In this document: positions 1-7,137 of the stretch, piece by piece
How the letters are laid out: every line of letters begins with the position of its first letter
Numbering within the stretch: position 1 is the first letter of the stretch
From: a virus
DNA length: 23,005 bases
Direction: 5' to 3' (one strand)
IMG/VR virus record: IMGVR_UViG_3300044641_009303
Coordinates: 1-23,005 of that record
Program-made: the position numbers and the translations under genes
Notes under the pieces: model-generated
The model's input: the letters and a program-made list of their open reading frames with translations, nothing else
What the model was told of the DNA's origin: nothing
Databases searched by the model: none

Positions 1-570
1 AGCATCTCCAATACCACCAGCCGATTTTCTTCTATAAAGTGTGTTACCATCAATAACTTTTTTCTCATACATAACAGGATTTTCAATATTTTGTTCTGTA
101 TCAGTTTTTAATAATTCTTCTTTTGTTACCCAATTACCTTCTCTTTTTGTTTTTTCAATATTACCTTTAATTTGGTCTTCAACAGGTTTTGTTAATGCAG
201 GACAACCCCATTTTTTATTCTTGGCTGATAATATTTTATTACCTGAAGCATTTTTTGAAACAACATCAAGAGTAAAATCATCTTTAATATATAATTCGTC
301 ACCTTTTTTATAATATCCCTTAGGAGAATCGTAATCCGCAACTTTATATAAAACTAATGGTTTACCAGGTGCGCTTTTAATAACACCACCAACAGCGATT
401 TTACATTTTTCTCTAGCTGCAATTAAAAATTCACGACCACCACCTGTAGATTGTGTTTGTTCGTTAACCATAACTCTAGTTACTTTTGATTGTAAAACTT
501 TTTTAAATAAATTATGTTGCTCAAGAATTTCGTTTTTTTCTTGTTCGTTAGCGTCAAATATTAGTTTCAT
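1..570 (-). CDS. Partial late protein with EKxxILxQH-type N-terminal tag (C-terminus beyond window)
   Basis: An open minus-strand frame of 190 codons runs from an ATG at 570 off the left edge. I do not recognise the family. The N-terminus reads MKLIFDANEQEKNEILEQHN, and its EKNEILEQH resembles EKSDILDQH at the start of the acidic protein ending at 5334. It is followed by V-N-E-Q, a (small/hydrophobic)-x-E site like those T4-type prohead proteases cleave. The rest is Lys-rich, with a KKGDELYIKDDF stretch and two cysteines. Its start lies 23 nt past the stop of the upstream minus gene with no promoter box between, so it is probably co-transcribed with the 402- and 494-residue proteins. Role in the virion is inferred only from the tag and the neighbours. 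Confidence 0.8.
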   Translation of the reverse strand, partial: MKLIFDANEQEKNEILEQHNLFKKVLQSKVTRVMVNEQTQSTGGGREFLIAAREKCKIAVGGVIKSAPGKPLVLYKVADYDSPKGYYKKGDELYIKDDFTLDVVSKNASGNKILSAKNKKWGCPALTKPVEDQIKGNIEKTKREGNWVTKEELLKTDTEQNIENPVMYEKKVIDGNTLYRRKSAGGIGDA

Positions 571-593
571 ATTGTTATTTCTTATTTTAATAA

Positions 594-1802
594 TTAATAT
601 TCAATCTCGTCTGAATCCATCGTTCGATTTGTAAATGATTTTTTACTTGATTGTAAACCAGGTATTTCAGATGAGAATGGAGGTGCCGATTTAGGAGTTG
701 AAGGTGATGCGGATGATGGTGTGGTTGATTTAGGTGTTGAAGGTGATACGGGTTGTGGAGTATCCGATTTAGTGTTTTGAACATCATCTGAATATTCAAT
801 TTCATCTGTTGTATAATCTTCATACCCTGTTTTTTCTGCGTTTGACCCTGTAATACCATTATTAGTACCACAAACTGCTATAATTGTTTCGGTTGTAATT
901 GTCGTACCGTTTTGACCTTTTCCTTCTAAATATCCTTGAGTTATTGGTCCAAAATTACCTGTTTGATAGTTTGCCGGCATCGCTAAACAAGCTTGAACTT
1001 TTCTAATTGTTTCGTTTTTACAAAATTGTTTAATTGGTAGTTCTTCAGAACACTTAGTATATTTACTTCCTGATGTTCCTGATGTTCCTGAACCATCTAA
1101 ATTTGAATTGTTTTCAGGGATATCTGAAGGAGCTGGGTCTTCGTCGTTATCATGAAAAAACCACCATAATGCTATTGCGCCAACACCCAATCCTGCGGCC
1201 CATTTAAGAGTTCTAGCCCAATTCCAACCTTTTTTAGTTACACCTACAAATAACTCTTGCTCTTCTTTAGCTCCGATTTTAGCCATTTGACTTTCAACTT
1301 GTGATGTTTTTGCAACTGTTGGTTTTAATTCTTTTGTACCACCATTAACCAATTTTTTAATTTTAGTTGTAATATTTTTAACACCTGTCTTAACATCTGA
1401 TACTATTTTACCGGCAAATGATTTTGTCTCTCTTGATGCAATTGTTTTTTGTTCTTGTTGAATAACTTTTTTAATTTCGGCTTGTAAAGATAGTTTTTCA
1501 CTTTGTTTTAATTCTCTACCAAGAGATGTTTCAGCTGCTTTATATGCATTATCAAATGCAACACCAGCAGCTTTTGATAAATCTCTTGTACCATTAGCGA
1601 TTTCAGTTTTAACCACCTCAGCACCGTCTTTTGCAATCGCAGTTCTAATTGCGGTAGTAACTTCTTTTTGTACAATTTTTTTTAATTCGTTATTTACAAA
1701 TTGTCTTAATTCTGCACTAATGGACTCATTTAATTGGAACATTATTTCAGATATTCTTGTAAGTTCTTCAATTAACAAGTTGTTATTTAAATTTGATTTC
1801 AT
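594..1802 (-). CDS. Tagged membrane-anchored late protein with PG-binding-like module (probable virion protein)
   Basis: 402 residues, family unrecognised. Visible order: an N-terminal tag (10-27, LIEELTRISEIMFQLNES) matching the start of the PPK2 protein at 18523-19623 in spacing and residues (LLxE-x-x-R-I-x-x-[IV]-M); a long amphipathic Lys/Ala/Glu helical region (30-190, likely coiled coil); one clear membrane segment (about 197-216, Trp/Gly/Ala rich, ending WWFF); a flexible Gly/Thr/Ser linker (237-247); a Cys-containing module (251-311, Cys at 251, 261, 272, 311) resembling a peptidoglycan-binding repeat; then an acidic and Ser/Thr/Pro tail in which SPSTPKS occurs twice and DEIEY occurs twice. 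A TATTTATA box lies 13 nt before the ATG. I infer a late-expressed internal or envelope-contacting virion protein. Experimental function is unknown. Confidence 0.85.
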   Translation of the reverse strand: MKSNLNNNLLIEELTRISEIMFQLNESISAELRQFVNNELKKIVQKEVTTAIRTAIAKDGAEVVKTEIANGTRDLSKAAGVAFDNAYKAAETSLGRELKQSEKLSLQAEIKKVIQQEQKTIASRETKSFAGKIVSDVKTGVKNITTKIKKLVNGGTKELKPTVAKTSQVESQMAKIGAKEEQELFVGVTKKGWNWARTLKWAAGLGVGAIALWWFFHDNDEDPAPSDIPENNSNLDGSGTSGTSGSKYTKCSEELPIKQFCKNETIRKVQACLAMPANYQTGNFGPITQGYLEGKGQNGTTITTETIIAVCGTNNGITGSNAEKTGYEDYTTDEIEYSDDVQNTKSDTPQPVSPSTPKSTTPSSASPSTPKSAPPFSSEIPGLQSSKKSFTNRTMDSDEIEY

Positions 1803-1815
1803 GTTAGTATTTTAT

Positions 1816-1823
1816 TATAAATA
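1816..1823 (-). promoter_or_regulatory. TATTTATA late-type promoter box
   Basis: On the coding (minus) strand TATTTATA ends 13 nt before the ATG at 1802. It is one of about ten copies of the same box found directly upstream of probable late genes on both strands. Promoter function is inferred from recurrence and position. Confidence 0.55.
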
Positions 1824-1853
1824 TTATTAGTTTGTTTAAATTTGTATTTACGT

Positions 1854-3338
1854 TTAATTAGTTTTACCACCAATTCTATTTTGCATTTGAGATAATTTGT
1901 TAGCTTCTTTTTTATCACCAGCTAAACTCGCAATTGTTTTTGAAGCACTAATCATTGTTGAGGCGATTTTATCTTTGGTTTTTTGTGGAATCCATTTCAT
2001 AATACCTGATTCATCCATAGTTCCACCAATTGCAGATAATTGTGCGGCATCAATAACACCTTCTTTAGGTAATTTTGTTCCATCTAATTTTGCAATACAT
2101 TTTTGCCATATTTTAACCGCGTTTAATGTATTTTCGTCAAAATCATTACCTCCTGTGATTTTTTTAGTATCAATTGTTGGACAATAACCTTTATATGTAA
2201 AATTATAACCATTAGGACTTGAGAAAAATTGATTGACTACGGCAACGTCTTGACCACTTGAACCCAATGAAAGTTCTCGTTGTTTTACCATCCAAGCTGT
2301 TGCAACACCTGCCACCGCAGCGGTTGCACCTCTTTTACTAAAAAGTTGAGATATAAATTTTTCAACATTAAGTAAAATGTTATCAATAAACCCAAAAACC
2401 GCATTTATAACAGGTTTTGCTTTTGGAATGTACTTAATGATTAAATCTCCAAAACTTTTAATTGTACTTTTTAACCACGGCATTTTTTCTAATAAAGCCT
2501 TTAACATTTTAACTGTGGCAGATGGGGCTTTTTTAATTCCTTGTTTTAATCCAATTTTAGTTGCTGACCCTGCTGCGGCGGTAAATGCTAAAGATATTAA
2601 ATCTGTCACTAAGTACATATAAGGGCTTGCCGCTCTATCCGGGTCTTCAGGGTCATAATTTTTATTTTTAATCTCCCACATATCCAAAATAACAATCATT
2701 GCCCAAACTAATTTATTAGCACCTGTTGTTAATGGTATCATTGCTGTAACAACATCAACTACAATTCCAATTGATGTCATTGAATTCCTTCTAATCCATC
2801 TTAAAGCTGGAATAAAAGCTCCCATCATTAATTTGCTTGCAAATTGTTTACCAATACTTAAGACTTTATTTCCAATTTTTGATGCGTTTTTTGTTGACCA
2901 AAAATCTTTATTAAATGGATTATAAGTTTGTTCTAAGATAACATCACTCGTATGGTATTCTTTAATAATTTGGGATACAGTTTCTTTTGTCCATTCAATA
3001 CCTTCCAAAACAAATTCAACCGTTTTTGATGCTTCTTCACGTAACATATCAAATGGTGCCGTTGACATTAAAGTTTCTTTAATAATTTCTGTTATTACCC
3101 AAGTGTTTTCCCATATACTACCAATAAGTTTTCCACCTGAAAAAACTTCGTCCATGTAAATGACATATTTTTTATTTTCGGTCATTACAAAATCAAACAC
3201 ATAGTCATTCAATTTAAGGGAAGTCGTTTGTGAATTTAAAGAATTTAAGTTTTCATTCAAGGTTTTTGATGAATCATAATTCATCCTTAATTTAATGGCT
3301 TGTAATGCTTCTTCAGGAGAATATTTAGGTTGTATCAT
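1854..3338 (-). CDS. Large tagged hydrophobic late protein with PG-binding-like domain (probable internal virion protein)
   Basis: 494 residues, no family recognised. The N-terminus (7-30) contains EEALQAIKLRMNYDSSKTLNE, a putative targeting tag ending in L-N-E, which fits an (I/L)-x-E prohead-protease site. Residues about 165-260 are largely hydrophobic, with likely membrane-active helices near 186-203, 209-221 and 241-258; a Lys-rich amphipathic stretch follows (265-335), then an Ala/Gly-rich helix (337-350). Residues about 357-437 resemble a PG_binding_1-type repeat (LGSSGQDVAVVNQFF, then a NAVKIWQK core) with an insertion bearing Cys386 and Cys413. The box TATTTATA ends just 3 nt before the ATG. 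Hydrophobic helices plus a wall-binding-like domain would suit an ejected protein that helps DNA cross the envelope; that is inference. Confidence 0.85.
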   Translation of the reverse strand: MIQPKYSPEEALQAIKLRMNYDSSKTLNENLNSLNSQTTSLKLNDYVFDFVMTENKKYVIYMDEVFSGGKLIGSIWENTWVITEIIKETLMSTAPFDMLREEASKTVEFVLEGIEWTKETVSQIIKEYHTSDVILEQTYNPFNKDFWSTKNASKIGNKVLSIGKQFASKLMMGAFIPALRWIRRNSMTSIGIVVDVVTAMIPLTTGANKLVWAMIVILDMWEIKNKNYDPEDPDRAASPYMYLVTDLISLAFTAAAGSATKIGLKQGIKKAPSATVKMLKALLEKMPWLKSTIKSFGDLIIKYIPKAKPVINAVFGFIDNILLNVEKFISQLFSKRGATAAVAGVATAWMVKQRELSLGSSGQDVAVVNQFFSSPNGYNFTYKGYCPTIDTKKITGGNDFDENTLNAVKIWQKCIAKLDGTKLPKEGVIDAAQLSAIGGTMDESGIMKWIPQKTKDKIASTMISASKTIASLAGDKKEANKLSQMQNRIGGKTN

Positions 3339-3341
3339 TCT

Positions 3342-3349
3342 TATAAATA
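3342..3349 (-). promoter_or_regulatory. TATTTATA late-type promoter box, 3 nt before ATG
   Basis: The coding strand reads TATTTATA-AGA-ATG. The spacing leaves no room for a leader or ribosome-binding site if this is a -7/-10 element. Confidence 0.6.
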
Positions 3350-3357
3350 TGTTTTGT

Positions 3358-3597
3358 TTACCAAATTTGATTTGCCGAGCCCCTAGCCAACCCCGTTGTC
3401 CATTTTTCTCCGGCTTTTGTTAATGGATTTGCTTTACCTCTTTTTGTTTGATAGGAATCAGCCCATTTTGGGATATTCCCTCCACCTCCGCCACCTGATG
3501 ATGGTGCCGAAGCGGCTTGTTCTCCCATTTCTTTCCTGTAACCCTTACCCGAGTACTTATTGAAAAAATCAATTAAAAAATCTACATCTAAAATCAT
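3358..3597 (-). CDS. Small phage protein with Gly-rich linker
   Basis: 79 residues, family not recognised. A hydrophobic/acidic N-terminus (MILDVDFLIDFFNKYSGKGY) is joined by an Ala/Ser and six-Gly linker (about 29-40) to a basic, Trp-containing C-terminal part (KWADSYQTKRGKANPLTKAGEKW) that looks like a compact binding motif. The stop lies 19 nt before the start of the 494-residue gene, and the box TACTTATT ends 3 nt before the ATG, the same spacing as its neighbour. This argues for a late, probably virion-associated small protein. The Gly run could be a spacer between an assembly anchor and a binding end. Confidence 0.75.
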   Translation of the reverse strand: MILDVDFLIDFFNKYSGKGYRKEMGEQAASAPSSGGGGGGNIPKWADSYQTKRGKANPLTKAGEKWTTGLARGSANQIW

Positions 3598-3600
3598 AAC

Positions 3601-3608
3601 AATAAGTA
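3601..3608 (-). promoter_or_regulatory. TACTTATT late-type promoter box (one mismatch)
   Basis: The coding strand reads TACTTATT-GTT-ATG, almost identical to the TATTTATT-GTT-ATG before the DUF4314 gene at 12726. The matching GTT spacer supports a shared element. Confidence 0.5.
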
Positions 3609-3648
3609 TTTTTGTATTTGGAAAAAATTTGGTATATATACTTTTTTC

Positions 3649-3954
3649 TTAATAAGATTCTGCCTTTGGTAACGAATCAGGATTGATTGTATAATATTCA
3701 TTCAAGAAAGAAACCAATTCATCCTCATCCAATTCAATCGTTGTTTTTTCCTCAAACAAATCATCTTCTTCAAACTCATCGTCGTAAAAACCAAAATCAT
3801 CAGATTCAAGAACAAATCCGTATTCTTCAGTTAATAAATAGTCAATGCTATCAGTCCTAAGGACATCCTCGTCATCTTCAATTGTTCTGAAAGATACTTC
3901 CAAAATATTTGATTCTTCATTTAAAAAATATGATACGATTTCTTTAATTTCCAT
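3649..3954 (-). CDS. Small acidic protein, possible tagged late protein
   Basis: 101 residues from the ATG at 3954. An ATG 39 nt upstream (3993) is possible, but its extra residues (MVSSIIFHYKKSI) sit in AT-rich leader-like sequence. The N-terminus MEIKEIVSYFLNEES ends in L-N-E, like the tags on neighbouring late proteins. The rest is strongly acidic, with a run of Asp/Glu and aromatic residues (FGFYDDEFEEDDLFEE) around 50-68. No family recognised. It stands alone between the Gly-linker gene and the terminator of the 427-residue gene. I see neither promoter class clearly upstream. High acidity is typical of phage scaffold, DNA-mimic or inhibitor proteins, but nothing distinguishes these here. 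Confidence 0.7.
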   Translation of the reverse strand: MEIKEIVSYFLNEESNILEVSFRTIEDDEDVLRTDSIDYLLTEEYGFVLESDDFGFYDDEFEEDDLFEEKTTIELDEDELVSFLNEYYTINPDSLPKAESY

Positions 3955-4005
3955 AATACTCTTTTTATAATGAAATATTATGGAACTTACCAAAAGTCAA
4001 ATAAT

Positions 4006-4046
4006 TTTTCAAAAAAATAAAAAATCCCTCGTATTAGGAGGGATTT
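4006..4046 (-). terminator. Intrinsic terminator of the 427-residue acidic protein gene
   Basis: The minus strand has AAATCCCTC, a 7-nt loop and GAGGGATTT (arms 4038-4046 and 4022-4030, nine perfect pairs), followed by a T-rich run to 4006. It begins 4 nt past the stop at 4051. This is a textbook Rho-independent terminator. Confidence 0.85.
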
Positions 4047-4050
4047 ACTT

Positions 4051-5334
4051 TTAATTATATTTATTCATTCTGTTGAGCATTTCTGAGATTTTGTTCTTTT
4101 GTATGAGGAACGATTCTTTTAAGTCCTCATCAACTTCTTCAAACTCATCTTCTTCATCTAATTCACTTTCGTAAGAAAATTCTTGATATGGTCCGCCTTT
4201 ACCAGGTCCTTCAGAGTCAAAGTCATATGCTTTGTCCATTGCTCCATAGATTCCTTGAACTCCTGAAATATCTGGTTGTTCATCCAATTCTCCGTCATTG
4301 TCAGCCCATGCAGATTCCATTGTTTCGTAATCTTTTTCTGGGTCATAACCATACATATCATCTTCAAAAACAGGGTATCCTGTGTTAGGTCCGTCTGATT
4401 GGAAATTGTATGCTGGTTCTATGTTGCTGATATCCATATCAGGAGCGTTTCCTCCGCCACCGTAACCTTGTTCATCAATCTCACCTTCACTATCCAAATG
4501 TCTTAAGAAATCCTCAACTCCTTTTTTACCTAAAGAATATCCTGTGTCACGACCTTTGAATCCATACATGTTTTTTCCATCAGGATGTTCACGCTCGGTA
4601 TCAAATTCAATATCATCTTCATGTGAAGGAGTTTTATACTTGTATTTTTTTCCTTTAACTAAATCTTTAATATCAATTTCATCCATTTCACCATCCGTTA
4701 CTTCAGATGCGTTCATATCTTCATAACCATCATCTTCGTTGTCTGTATCATCCACTCCGTCTTCAGTGTATGACGATTCATAATCCATAAAATCATTATC
4801 AGATTGTTCTTTGTAAAGGTTTTTGTGCATTCCTTCAAATGTTCCGTAGTCATTTCCACCACCTTCAACATAATCAAAATCACCTTTTTTAAGATTTAAA
4901 TCTCTAACATTATAGATATCATCTAAATGACCTGTCTCTTCTTCCATATGACCATAACCACATTCATTACATACACCTTCGTACATTTTACCGCCACATT
5001 CACACATATTACCTTCTTCAAGTTCTGATTCTTCCATATGTCCGTAGTTACATTCGGTGCACATACCGTCCATAATCATTGCACCACACTCATCACAAAC
5101 TTCTTTAGTTTCAACTTGTTCGTTGATTCCCATGTTTGTGTATTTTTTAACTTCACCTTTATTATTAACAACTAAACCTTCTTTATCTCCGGCAAAGTCA
5201 TATACTGTTAATGGTTGAGTATTTGACACCTGTGGTTGCATTGTTTGGTATCCGTTATATAAACTCTTATGTTGGTCTAAAATATCTGATTTCTCAGTTG
5301 CAGATAATTGACCTAATCCGAAATATCCTCTCAT
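4051..5334 (-). CDS. Acidic late protein with two zinc-ribbon motifs and C-terminal repeats
   Basis: 427 residues, very acidic. The N-terminal tag (SATEKSDILDQHKSLYN, 11-27) resembles the start of the partial protein at 1-570. Residues 80-95 (CDEC...CTEC) and 111-125 (CEC...CNEC) form two tandem zinc-ribbon-like knuckles, each followed by YGHMEE, so they are an internal duplication. A basic/acidic central segment (about 218-282) contains GKKYKYKTPSHEDD. Near the C-terminus PAYNFQSDGP recurs as KAYDFDSEGP about 66 residues later. The last 20 residues form a basic helix (NKISEMLNRMN). It is a single-gene unit with its own TATTTATA box and terminator, implying high, separate expression. Tag plus acidity suggests a head-core, scaffold or decoration component; this is inferred. 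Confidence 0.85.
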   Translation of the reverse strand: MRGYFGLGQLSATEKSDILDQHKSLYNGYQTMQPQVSNTQPLTVYDFAGDKEGLVVNNKGEVKKYTNMGINEQVETKEVCDECGAMIMDGMCTECNYGHMEESELEEGNMCECGGKMYEGVCNECGYGHMEEETGHLDDIYNVRDLNLKKGDFDYVEGGGNDYGTFEGMHKNLYKEQSDNDFMDYESSYTEDGVDDTDNEDDGYEDMNASEVTDGEMDEIDIKDLVKGKKYKYKTPSHEDDIEFDTEREHPDGKNMYGFKGRDTGYSLGKKGVEDFLRHLDSEGEIDEQGYGGGGNAPDMDISNIEPAYNFQSDGPNTGYPVFEDDMYGYDPEKDYETMESAWADNDGELDEQPDISGVQGIYGAMDKAYDFDSEGPGKGGPYQEFSYESELDEEDEFEEVDEDLKESFLIQKNKISEMLNRMNKYN

Positions 5335-5341
5335 AGTTTTT

Positions 5342-5353
5342 TATTTATAAATA
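5342..5353. promoter_or_regulatory. Palindromic TATTTATAAATA box between divergent genes
   Basis: The minus-strand copy of TATTTATA (5346-5353) ends 11 nt before the ATG at 5334. Because the 12-mer is its own reverse complement, a plus-strand copy (5342-5349) also points to the gene starting at 5411, 61 nt away. The minus direction is better supported. Confidence 0.5.
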
Positions 5354-5410
5354 CCAAGAAATTTTCATTTTTTGTTTGATGTTGTTAAGTTTAATAATTA
5401 TTATTGTTTA

Positions 5411-5668
5411 ATGAATATTTTAGAAGAATACGATATTAATGAAATCGCTGATGGTGCAATATTATTGGACGGACTTGAAGAGGCAATTATCGGAGTTGTT
5501 GAGGAGTTTGGTAGTGGTCCAAGAGTTCTTTATTCAAAAAATAAAATCTTGGAAATTCTTTCCAAAAGGGATGGAATGACTTGGTCTGAATCTGAAGAGT
5601 TCTATGACTATAACATTTTAGGTCTTTATGCTGGAGAACAAAATCCAATTTTTTTAATTACAGAATAA
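5411..5668 (+). CDS. Small conserved-looking phage protein, unknown function
   Basis: 85 residues from the ATG at 5411 (MNILEEYDINEIADG). An in-frame TTG at 5372 would add 13 unconvincing residues, so the ATG is preferred. The sequence looks like a compact alpha/beta fold with many hydrophobic residues (GAILLDGLEEAIIGVVEEFG), a GPRVLYSKNKI strand-turn, and an acidic WSESEEFYDYN helix. It is probably the first gene of the plus-strand early block. Its 3' end carries the promoter of the next gene (-33 box at 5650-5653 inside the coding sequence). No function can be assigned. Confidence 0.75.
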   Translation: MNILEEYDINEIADGAILLDGLEEAIIGVVEEFGSGPRVLYSKNKILEILSKRDGMTWSESEEFYDYNILGLYAGEQNPIFLITE

Positions 5669-5680
5669 TTCATACCTTTG
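5650..5680 (+). promoter_or_regulatory. Bacteroidota-type promoter TTTT-19-TACCTTTG
   Basis: TTTT at 5650-5653, 19 nt, then TACCTTTG at 5673-5680, matching the known Bacteroidota consensus (TTTG, about 19 nt, TAnnTTTG). Only four bases (GCAT) separate the box from the ATG at 5685, which predicts a leaderless transcript. Confidence 0.75.
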
Positions 5681-5684
5681 GCAT

Positions 5685-6194
5685 ATGAATATATTTTTCC
5701 TTGATTACGATGTAAAAAAATGTGCGCAATATCATGTGGACAAACATGTTGTTAAAATGATACTGGAAACCGCTCAGCTTTTATGTGGAGTTCATCATGT
5801 CACCGCACATGTCACCGCACATGATACCGCACATGTACCGTACAAGTTATCCCACAAAAATCACCCCTGTTCAATTTGGACAAGAAAGTCATTGTCAAAT
5901 TATCTCTATTTGTGTGAGTTAGGTTTAGAATTATGTGAAGAATACACTTACCGATATGGAAAAAGACATAAATCTCAGGATGTGATTGAGTGGTGTTTAA
6001 TTAACAAACCAAACATTCCTGATATTGGATTTACAGAACCTGCGATGGCAATGCCAGATGAATATAAAGTTAAATCGGTAATAGAATCTTACAGAAATTA
6101 CTATATGGGAGCAAAATCAGGATTTGCGGTATGGAAAAATAGAGAAACACCTTATTGGTTTGAAAAAAAAGTATTAGATTTGTGTCATGATTAA
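5685..6194 (+). CDS. HxDKHVVKMILE-family conserved phage protein
   Basis: 169 residues. The N-terminal MNIFFLDYD is followed by AQYHVDKHVVKMILETAQLL, then NHPCSIWTRKS, EEYTYRYGKRHKS, MPDEYK and YRNYY with K/W/R near the end. I recognise this as a widespread tailed-phage family with invariant His, Lys, Glu and Arg residues. I recall it sometimes being annotated as pyrimidine-dimer glycosylase-like, which I consider unproven. The clustered His/Asp/Lys suggests an enzyme acting on nucleic acid or nucleotides. Between the first conserved block and NHPC lies a tandem in-frame repeat (TAHV-like, DNA 5799-5840) where family members normally have a short loop. It has its own host-type promoter and is closed by a terminator at 6207, so it is monocistronic. 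Confidence 0.85.
   Translation: MNIFFLDYDVKKCAQYHVDKHVVKMILETAQLLCGVHHVTAHVTAHDTAHVPYKLSHKNHPCSIWTRKSLSNYLYLCELGLELCEEYTYRYGKRHKSQDVIEWCLINKPNIPDIGFTEPAMAMPDEYKVKSVIESYRNYYMGAKSGFAVWKNRETPYWFEKKVLDLCHD
5799..5840 (+). repeat. 12-bp in-frame tandem repeat, about 3.5 copies
   Basis: GTCACCGCACAT occurs at 5799-5810 and 5811-5822, then GATACCGCACAT at 5823-5834 and a partial GTACCG. It encodes a His/Thr/Ala-rich loop and is more GC-rich than its surroundings. Confidence 0.9.
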
Positions 6195-6206
6195 GATTGT
6201 TGAACT

Positions 6207-6236
6207 ACCCACGAACTAAAGATTTGTGGGTTTTTC
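6207..6236 (+). terminator. Intrinsic terminator after the HxDKHVVKM gene
   Basis: ACCCACGAA (6207-6215) pairs with TTTGTGGGT (6223-6231) with one G-U pair and a 7-nt loop, followed by a T run. It lies 12 nt past the stop codon. Confidence 0.8.
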
Positions 6237-6294
6237 GGTGGAGTTATATAAAAACCAATTATATGTTAATGGTTAAAATGTTTTACCAATTAAA

Positions 6295-6325
6295 TTTGGA
6301 AGTTCTTGTAGAATTACTATCTTTG
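6295..6325 (+). promoter_or_regulatory. Bacteroidota-type promoter TTTG-19-TATCTTTG
   Basis: A perfect match to the host consensus: TTTG at 6295-6298, a 19-nt spacer, TATCTTTG at 6318-6325. A 26-nt A-rich leader (GGAAACAAACAAAACAAAAG and on) precedes the ATG at 6352. Confidence 0.8.
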
Positions 6326-6351
6326 GGAAACAAACAAAACAAAAGAACAAT

Positions 6352-6582
6352 ATGGAAGGAATTTTAAAATTTAATTTGCTGGAAGAAAGGTCTGAATTTG
6401 AATTGGCGGTTAATGCATCTAAATGGTATTCAGTATGCTGGGATATGGACCAATATTTGAGAAGTCAAACAAAATACGCTCCTGATGATATGCCCGAGGA
6501 AGTATATAAAGCACTAGATGAAACACGCACTAAATTACATGAACTTTTATCGGAAAATGGTGTTGATTTCAGTAACCACTAA
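6352..6582 (+). CDS. Small helical phage protein, unknown
   Basis: 76 residues, rich in Glu, Lys and aromatic residues and almost entirely helical in character (LLEERSEFELAVNASKWY; MPEEVYKALDETRTKLHELL). The arrangement VCWDMDQYLRSQTKYAPDDMPEEV looks like a conserved helix-turn-helix hairpin of the kind seen in many small T4-like early proteins. I do not recognise a named family. It follows a perfect host-type promoter with an A-rich leader, indicating strong early expression. No DNA-binding or catalytic motif is evident. Confidence 0.75.
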   Translation: MEGILKFNLLEERSEFELAVNASKWYSVCWDMDQYLRSQTKYAPDDMPEEVYKALDETRTKLHELLSENGVDFSNH

Positions 6583-6602
6583 AAATAAATTATGTGAAAT
6601 AT

Positions 6603-6633
6603 TTTTTTTATTTAAAAAATATACCTATATTTG
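6603..6633 (+). promoter_or_regulatory. Bacteroidota-type promoter TTTT-19-TATATTTG
   Basis: TTTT at 6603-6606, a 19-nt spacer and TATATTTG at 6626-6633, with an 18-nt AT-only leader before the ATG at 6652. Confidence 0.65.
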
Positions 6634-6651
6634 TTTTATAAAATATATAAT

Positions 6652-6888
6652 ATGTCAACAGTATCACTACAAACCTTAACTTTCAACACAACAACAAAAC
6701 AAGTTAAACTATTAGATAGTTCAAGAGGGATTTCAACCATCTTAGAATTATTTGAAAACGTATCTACAGTAAAATTCTCTGAATTTGGATTTTATGAAGT
6801 TATGCAAAGACAAGGTGAGGGAACTAATTCATCACTTCCTGTTATGAGAGTTCCAATCGCTAACACAAACATGATAATTACAAAATAA
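6652..6888 (+). CDS. Small beta-rich phage protein, unknown
   Basis: 78 residues from the ATG at 6652 (MSTVSLQTLTF). An in-frame TTG at 6631 lies inside the promoter box and is rejected. The chain is Thr/Ser/Val-rich, with alternating beta-like segments (QTLTFNTTTKQVKLLDS; STVKFSEFGFYEVMQRQ) and a loop ending PVMRVPIANTNMIITK. It looks like a small beta-barrel or sandwich. No named family is recognised. It is followed after 7 nt by a membrane-protein gene, so the two probably share a transcript. Confidence 0.75.
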   Translation: MSTVSLQTLTFNTTTKQVKLLDSSRGISTILELFENVSTVKFSEFGFYEVMQRQGEGTNSSLPVMRVPIANTNMIITK

Positions 6889-6895
6889 TCAGATT

Positions 6896-7132
6896 ATGAA
6901 AAATCCAATAGTAAATTTTTTATTTGTAATTACTTTTTCAATTGCAATTATTATGGGAATCCAATTTGGATTTCATCTCATGAAATTACCCGATACACTA
7001 TTCTTTTATGTTGGATTAACCATCGTGATGGTAATTGCATTTATAATTGGTTGGTTTGTAATCAAAGAACTAAATAAAATATTTTCAGATGATAAAGAAA
7101 AATCTGAAAAAAATGAGGGTAACAAAGAATAA
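6896..7132 (+). CDS. Small two-helix membrane protein
   Basis: 78 residues with two clear membrane segments (about 8-27, VNFLFVITFSIAIIMGIQFG, and 36-57) and a charged Lys/Glu cytoplasmic tail. The short loop between them (FHLMKLPDTL) implies a hairpin with both ends on the same side, most likely cytoplasmic given the basic tail. Early phage proteins of this shape commonly modify the host envelope or block superinfection; a holin is possible but less likely because the gene lies far from the endolysin. It is co-transcribed with the preceding gene. Confidence 0.75.
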   Translation: MKNPIVNFLFVITFSIAIIMGIQFGFHLMKLPDTLFFYVGLTIVMVIAFIIGWFVIKELNKIFSDDKEKSEKNEGNKE

Positions 7133-7137
7133 TTTAC

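Noticed and set aside
587-871. Minus-strand 94-residue frame rich in His, Leu and Gln
   Set aside because: Out-of-frame shadow of the Ser/Thr/Pro tail of the 402-residue gene; composition is not protein-like.
1897-2622. Plus-strand frames opposite the 494-residue gene
   Set aside because: Hydrophobic shadows of the opposite strand, without promoters or start contexts.
5372-5410. Upstream TTG start extending the 85-residue protein
   Set aside because: Added residues are AT-driven and lack a start context; the ATG at 5411 gives a normal phage-protein N-terminus.
5799-5840. Short tandem repeats as a CRISPR or iteron-type origin
   Set aside because: The repeat is in frame within a conserved gene, has no spacers and no nearby replication features.
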